A DNA stretch of 50,575 nt from Lachnospiraceae bacterium. Its GTDB lineage: Bacteria; Bacillota; Clostridia; Lachnospirales; Lachnospiraceae. Where the stretch lies: contig JAFZVZ010000009.1 of assembly GCA_017617545.1 (NCBI GenBank), positions 1-50,575 of the forward strand, read 5' to 3'. Positions within the stretch are counted from its first letter, which is position 1. Every line of letters begins with the position of its first letter. The position numbers and the translations under genes are program-made. Shown one piece after another: positions 47,125 to 50,575 of the stretch. The notes below the pieces were generated by a model. It saw only the letters and a list, made by a program, of their open reading frames with translations. It ran no database searches and had not been told where the DNA came from.

Positions 47125-47153
47125 TTGATTCCGAGATCGGATTCCGATATAAT
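47125..47153 (+). promoter_or_regulatory. Promoter of the split purH operon
   Basis: TTGATT (47125-47130), 17 nt, TATAAT (47148-47153). No PurR box or riboswitch is recognised in the 60-nt leader. Confidence 0.8.
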
Positions 47154-47216
47154 GAGAACGGACGCGGGAGTGGGAACTCCCATGGACACGAAAGTTTCTA
47201 AACGGAGGGAATCCCC

Positions 47217-47930
47217 ATGAATATGCAGTCTTTGAAGCAGGTTTTACAGGGTAATGCGTATCCCGGTCGCGGGATTGTTATAGGCAGGTCAGCGGATGGA
47301 AAGAGCGCCGTGACTGCCTATTTTATTATGGGTCGCAGCGTGAACAGCCGCAACCGCGTGTTCGTCACGGAGGGTGAGGGCATCCGCACGCAGGCATTTG
47401 ACCCGTCCAAGCTGTCGGATCCGAGCCTGATCATCTATGCTCCGGTTCGCGTGCTCGGCAACAAGACGATTGTTACGAACGGTGACCAGACCGACACGAT
47501 CTACGAATTGATGGACAAGCAGCAGACGTTCGAGCAGTCGCTTCGCGGCAGAGAGTTCGAGCCTGATGCTCCGAACTATACGCCCCGCATCAGCGGTATC
47601 ATGCATGTCGAGAACGGCATTTACAACTACGCAATGTCGATCCTGAAGAGCGACAACGGCGATCCCGAGAGCTGCAACCGCTTCACGTTTGCATACACGA
47701 ACCCGAAGGCAGGCTTCGGCCGTTTCATCCACACCTACATGGGTGACGGCAATCCGCTTCCGAGCTTCGAGGGTGAGCCCGAGCTTGTAGACATCCAGGG
47801 CAACATCGATGAGTTCACCGATCTCGTGTGGAACGCTCTGAACGAGGACAACAAGGTTTCGCTGTTCGTACGTTTCATCGACATTGAGACCGGCAAGTAC
47901 GAGACGAGAATTGTCAACAAGAACGTATAA
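47217..47930 (+). CDS. IMP cyclohydrolase, PurO-like
   Basis: A 237-aa protein resembling the archaeal PurO family of IMP cyclohydrolases, which close FAICAR to IMP in the last step of purine synthesis. It starts NAYPGRGIVIGRSADGKSAVTAYFIMGRSVNSRNRVF and continues with IIYAPVRVLGNKTIVTNGDQTDTIY and PNYTPRISGIMH, which are the recurrent PurO segments. It follows a good promoter and ends 73 nt before the AICAR transformylase gene, so the two steps carried by one bifunctional PurH in most bacteria are split here. AACGGAGGG precedes the ATG. Confidence 0.9.
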   Translation: MNMQSLKQVLQGNAYPGRGIVIGRSADGKSAVTAYFIMGRSVNSRNRVFVTEGEGIRTQAFDPSKLSDPSLIIYAPVRVLGNKTIVTNGDQTDTIYELMDKQQTFEQSLRGREFEPDAPNYTPRISGIMHVENGIYNYAMSILKSDNGDPESCNRFTFAYTNPKAGFGRFIHTYMGDGNPLPSFEGEPELVDIQGNIDEFTDLVWNALNEDNKVSLFVRFIDIETGKYETRIVNKNV

Positions 47931-48003
47931 GAAATCCGAGTGAGTGGAATTCATTTTCCGATGAGAGACCACGGCAAGTAACATAGAAAAGGAAAGAAAC
48001 AAC

Positions 48004-49182
48004 ATGAACGAACTGGAACTGAAATACGGATGTAACCCGAACCAGAAGCCGTCCCGCATCTTCATGGCGAACGGCAGCGAGCTTCCGATCACGGTGCTGA
48101 ACGGCAAGCCGGGGTACATCAACTTTATGGATGCATTTAACGGCTGGCAGCTTGTGAAGGAGCTCAAGAAGGCGACGGGTCTTCCGGCAGCGACGTCCTT
48201 CAAGCACGTATCGCCTGCGGGCGCTGCGGTAGGCCTTCCGCTTACGGACACGCTCCGCAAAATTTACTGGGTTGACGATCTCGGTGAGCTCACGCCCCTC
48301 GCAAGCGCATATGCACGCGCGCGCGGCGCGGACCGCATGTCCTCGTTCGGCGACTTTATCGCGCTCTCCGATGTGTGCGATGTGTGCACCGCCAACATGA
48401 TCAAGCGCGAGGTGAGCGACGGTATCATCGCTCCCGGCTACGAGCCCGAGGCTCTCGAGATCCTCAAGAGCAAGAAGAAGGGCAACTACAATGTCATTCA
48501 GATCGATGAGTCGTACGTACCCGAGGCGCTTGAGCGCAAGCAGGTTTACGGCATCACGTTCGAGCAGGGCCGCAATGAGCTCAAGATCGACGATGAGCTG
48601 TTCGCGAACATTCCCACGAAAAATAAAGACCTTCCCGAGCTTGCGAAGATCGACCTGATCATCTCTTTGATCACCCTTAAGTACACGCAGTCCAACTCCG
48701 TGTGCTACGCTAAGGGCGGCCAGGCGATCGGTATCGGTGCCGGACAGCAGTCCCGCATCCACTGCACGCGTCTCGCAGGTTCGAAGGCAGACAACTGGTG
48801 GCTTCGCCAGTCCGAGCAGGTTCTCAACCTTCCGTTCCTTGACACGATCGGCCGTGCCGACCGCGACAACGCGATCGACCTCTACATCGGTGAGGATTAC
48901 ATGGATGTTCTCGCCGAGGGCAAATGGCAGAACATCTTCAAGACGAAGCCCGCTGTATTTACCGCTGAGGAGAAGCGTGCATGGCTTGACAAGAACACCG
49001 ACGTTGCGCTCGGTTCCGACGCGTTCTTCCCGTTCGGCGACAACATCGAGCGCGCGTTTCGAAGCGGCGTGAAGTACGTTGCAGAGCCCGGCGGATCGAT
49101 CCGCGATGACCTTGTCATCCAGGCGGCGGACGACCACGATATGGTGATGGCATTTACCGGTATCCGGCTGTTCCACCATTAA
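48004..49182 (+). CDS. AICAR transformylase (stand-alone PurH C-terminal activity)
   Basis: A 392-aa phosphoribosylaminoimidazolecarboxamide formyltransferase, corresponding to the C-terminal domain of PurH. Typical segments are [30 protein letters not shown] (the KH pair of the active site), [25 protein letters not shown] and the terminal [10 protein letters not shown]. The IMP cyclohydrolase domain is absent; its function is supplied by the upstream PurO-like gene. AAAGGAAAG lies before the ATG. No other pur gene is in the window. Confidence 0.95.
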   Translation: MNELELKYGCNPNQKPSRIFMANGSELPITVLNGKPGYINFMDAFNGWQLVKELKKATGLPAATSFKHVSPAGAAVGLPLTDTLRKIYWVDDLGELTPLASAYARARGADRMSSFGDFIALSDVCDVCTANMIKREVSDGIIAPGYEPEALEILKSKKKGNYNVIQIDESYVPEALERKQVYGITFEQGRNELKIDDELFANIPTKNKDLPELAKIDLIISLITLKYTQSNSVCYAKGGQAIGIGAGQQSRIHCTRLAGSKADNWWLRQSEQVLNLPFLDTIGRADRDNAIDLYIGEDYMDVLAEGKWQNIFKTKPAVFTAEEKRAWLDKNTDVALGSDAFFPFGDNIERAFRSGVKYVAEPGGSIRDDLVIQAADDHDMVMAFTGIRLFHH

Positions 49183-49265
49183 TCAGCGGAAATGCCTTCT
49201 CCGGAGAGTTCCGGAGCGATAGCTTTCGGCCGGAGTATCTTTCAATTTGATTGAATATGCCAAGT

Positions 49266-49326
49266 AAGCCCTCGGGGGCTGTCGGAGCGAGATTGCGGCT
49301 CGCGTCGATGGTTCGCCCGGGGGCTT
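49266..49326 (+). other. Structured hairpin after the purine genes
   Basis: The outer stem AAGCCC-t-CGGG (49266-49276) / CCCG-g-GGGCTT (49316-49326) encloses GAGCGAGATTGCGGCTC. There is no T run directly after it, so it may be a weak terminator or a small structured RNA. The rest of 49183-49538 is AT-rich and holds only the terminator below. Confidence 0.5.
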
Positions 49327-49394
49327 GTCGACTCTATTTATCCATAATTTGAACGTAACTGAAGTGGAACACGTAGTAAAGAGCACAATAGAAA

Positions 49395-49438
49395 AGCCGT
49401 CACATCACAGAAACTTAGTTTCAGGTGAAGTGGCGGCT
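49395..49438 (-). terminator. Terminator of the YgjP-like gene
   Basis: Read leftward AGCCGCCAC (plus 49430-49438) pairs with GTGACGGCT (plus 49395-49403), followed by TTTTC. An inner GAAAC-TTA-GTTTC hairpin lies in the loop. Confidence 0.75.
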
Positions 49439-49538
49439 CGATTATTTCAGTGAGCGAAAACGAAATGTAAATCCATCTGTATGCACAGTTGCGGCTTTCA
49501 TGCGACTCGATTGTCGCACGGAAGCACCCAATGGGCAT

Positions 49539-50291
49539 TTACCAGTTTAGGATTTTCTTCTCAATCGCGCGAAGCTCCTTGCGGCGCTCGGCGTAGTCGG
49601 GGATGTGCATCTCCACAGTCTGCCAGAATTTCTTGCTGTGGTTCATCTCGATGCGGTGGCACAGCTCGTGTACGATGACGTAGTCGCTGAGGCGGTCGGA
49701 GAGCATGATCAGCTTCCAGTGCAGGTTGATATTCCCGATGCTGGAACAGCTGCCCCAGCGCGTGCGCGTCTCCTTGATGTAGAGCGAGCGGTATGTGACA
49801 CCGATGCGCGCGGCCCAGGCGTCCACGCGGGTGCGGAACCAGTCTCCGGCGTATCGGCGGCCCCAGCGGGCGACGAGCAGTTTGCAGACTTCCGGCGGGA
49901 GAGAGCTTCCGCGGAGGCGGAGTTCCAGGCCCTGCATGCCTTCCTGCAGCGTGACCGTGTAGTTCTGAGCCGCAGGGTCCTCGCAAAGGCGAAGAGTGAT
50001 GCGGCCGTTGTGCAGCGGGAAGAGAGCGCCGTCGAAGTAGTGTGACTCCGGAAGATCGGTGTCCTCGTTTGCCTTCTTCAGAGCGTCGCGCTTCTCCAGG
50101 ATCCACGACAGGCGTGACTGCAAGATCCGCGTGATCTCGTCGTAGGAGACGCTGTGCGGCGCCCGAACGATGAGGTCGCCTGCGGAGTTGAGCTGGAGAG
50201 CTACGGTTTTGCGGCTGCTGCGCAGCAGCGTGAAGGGCAGATCACCGTATTTCAGGGTTTCTTTTTTGACAGGACGATGGATACCGAACAT
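49539..50291 (-). CDS. YgjP-like zinc metallopeptidase (DUF45/SprT-like)
   Basis: A 250-aa cytosolic protein of the YgjP/WSS1-like group. The zinc motif is VIVHELCHRIEMNHSKKFWQTV: HELCH, with third ligand in the NHSKKFW segment. The signature TRWGSCSSIGNINLHWKL precedes it, and the N-terminal beta domain ends LQSRLSWILEKRD. The group is related to proteases that remove DNA-protein crosslinks, but most bacterial members are untested. AAGGAG lies 5 nt upstream of the ATG at 50291. The 284 nt beyond it to the window edge are AT-rich, with two copies of CATTTTCCG and a promoter. Confidence 0.93.
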   Translation of the reverse strand: MFGIHRPVKKETLKYGDLPFTLLRSSRKTVALQLNSAGDLIVRAPHSVSYDEITRILQSRLSWILEKRDALKKANEDTDLPESHYFDGALFPLHNGRITLRLCEDPAAQNYTVTLQEGMQGLELRLRGSSLPPEVCKLLVARWGRRYAGDWFRTRVDAWAARIGVTYRSLYIKETRTRWGSCSSIGNINLHWKLIMLSDRLSDYVIVHELCHRIEMNHSKKFWQTVEMHIPDYAERRKELRAIEKKILNW

Positions 50292-50519
50292 GAGAACTCC
50301 TTTGAAAATGATCGTTCATCCGTGTTCTTGCGAACTGAGTAAATTATATCCAATATTCCGGAAAATGAACAGGCACATTTTCCGTAAGAAACGGAAACTG
50401 ACGAAAATGCAATGAAAAATGACCGAAAAGGGGTAGGTCAAATGAAAAACTAAATTCCACCTGACTAGTGAAAAATAGTCTGTGAGAAGATTTTGACGAA
50501 GAAATTCGATGAAATCTTC

Positions 50520-50548
50520 TTGGAAAGCATAAAAAAACGTGGTAAAAT
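50520..50548 (+). promoter_or_regulatory. Putative promoter at the window edge
   Basis: TTGGAA (50520-50525), 17 nt, TAAAAT (50543-50548), pointing to a gene beyond the right edge. An imperfect hairpin GAAGATTTTGACGAA / TTCGATGAAATCTTC precedes it. Confidence 0.5.
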
Positions 50549-50575
50549 CGGACTATCGCATCTGTTTGTTCACAC

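Noticed and set aside
49338-49538. Second toxin-like small gene on the minus strand
   Set aside because: The 66-codon frame lacks a ribosome site and a hydrophobic helix, and overlaps the terminator at 49395-49438.

Overview
The window reads as chromosomal DNA of a Clostridia-class Firmicute, most likely a Lachnospiraceae member with unusually high GC (mid to high 50s percent by eye). The basis is sigma-A type promoters (TTGACA, 17 nt, TATAAT), strong AGGAGG ribosome sites, a DinR/LexA box of the Bacillus/Clostridium type, lipoproteins and surface proteins with long Pro/Thr linkers, a dimeric GlyRS, YolD/SRAP/Y-polymerase genes and tRNA genes without encoded CCA. There is no rRNA, no CRISPR array, no prophage and no recognisable transposase.

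Layout. 1-2400: the 3' two thirds of clpB, then a compact locus that looks like a type I toxin-antitoxin pair (41-aa membrane peptide gene with a convergent small RNA). 2450-5510: asd and two membrane/lipoprotein genes. 5590-8780: an SOS operon (XRE regulator, HAD-like protein, Y-family polymerase, YolD-like protein, SRAP protein) behind a perfect LexA box. 8810-11230: a divergent peroxide operon (ohrR, thiol peroxidase of the GPx family, radical SAM gene with a frameshifted 3' end). 11280-16560: a peptide/nickel-type ABC importer in which the second permease and both ATPases are fused in one 870-aa protein. 16630-19450: pepF, an AT-rich small membrane gene and a 180-bp nested inverted repeat. 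19520-22130: greA, an AEC transporter, a PH-like protein and a stand-alone acyl carrier protein. 22140-24290: two related lipoproteins. 24320-32710: dapF, then a dockerin-bearing glucosaminidase followed by a membrane-anchored cohesin protein, and a PreP-like M16C protease. 32800-37560: era, recO, a surface PIG-L deacetylase with long TPTPTN repeats, and a GH43 glycosidase. 37580-38280: a higBA toxin-antitoxin operon. 38460-40900: glyQS and two tRNA-Leu genes with near-identical promoters. 40880-43570: an ArsR metal sensor and a Zn/Cd-type P-ATPase whose promoter carries the ArsR operator. 43610-50290: a histidine phosphatase, a large orphan solute-binding lipoprotein, a split purH (PurO-like cyclohydrolase plus AICAR transformylase) and a YgjP-like metallopeptidase.

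Themes. Much of the window is envelope and stress biology: wall hydrolase and cohesin scaffold, surface deacetylase, several lipoproteins, and separately controlled SOS, peroxide and metal responses whose operators can be read directly in their promoters. Across the whole window, in and out of genes and in several reading frames, the word CATTTTCCG/CGGAAAATG (core ATTTTCC) is strongly over-represented, which none of the annotated genes explains.
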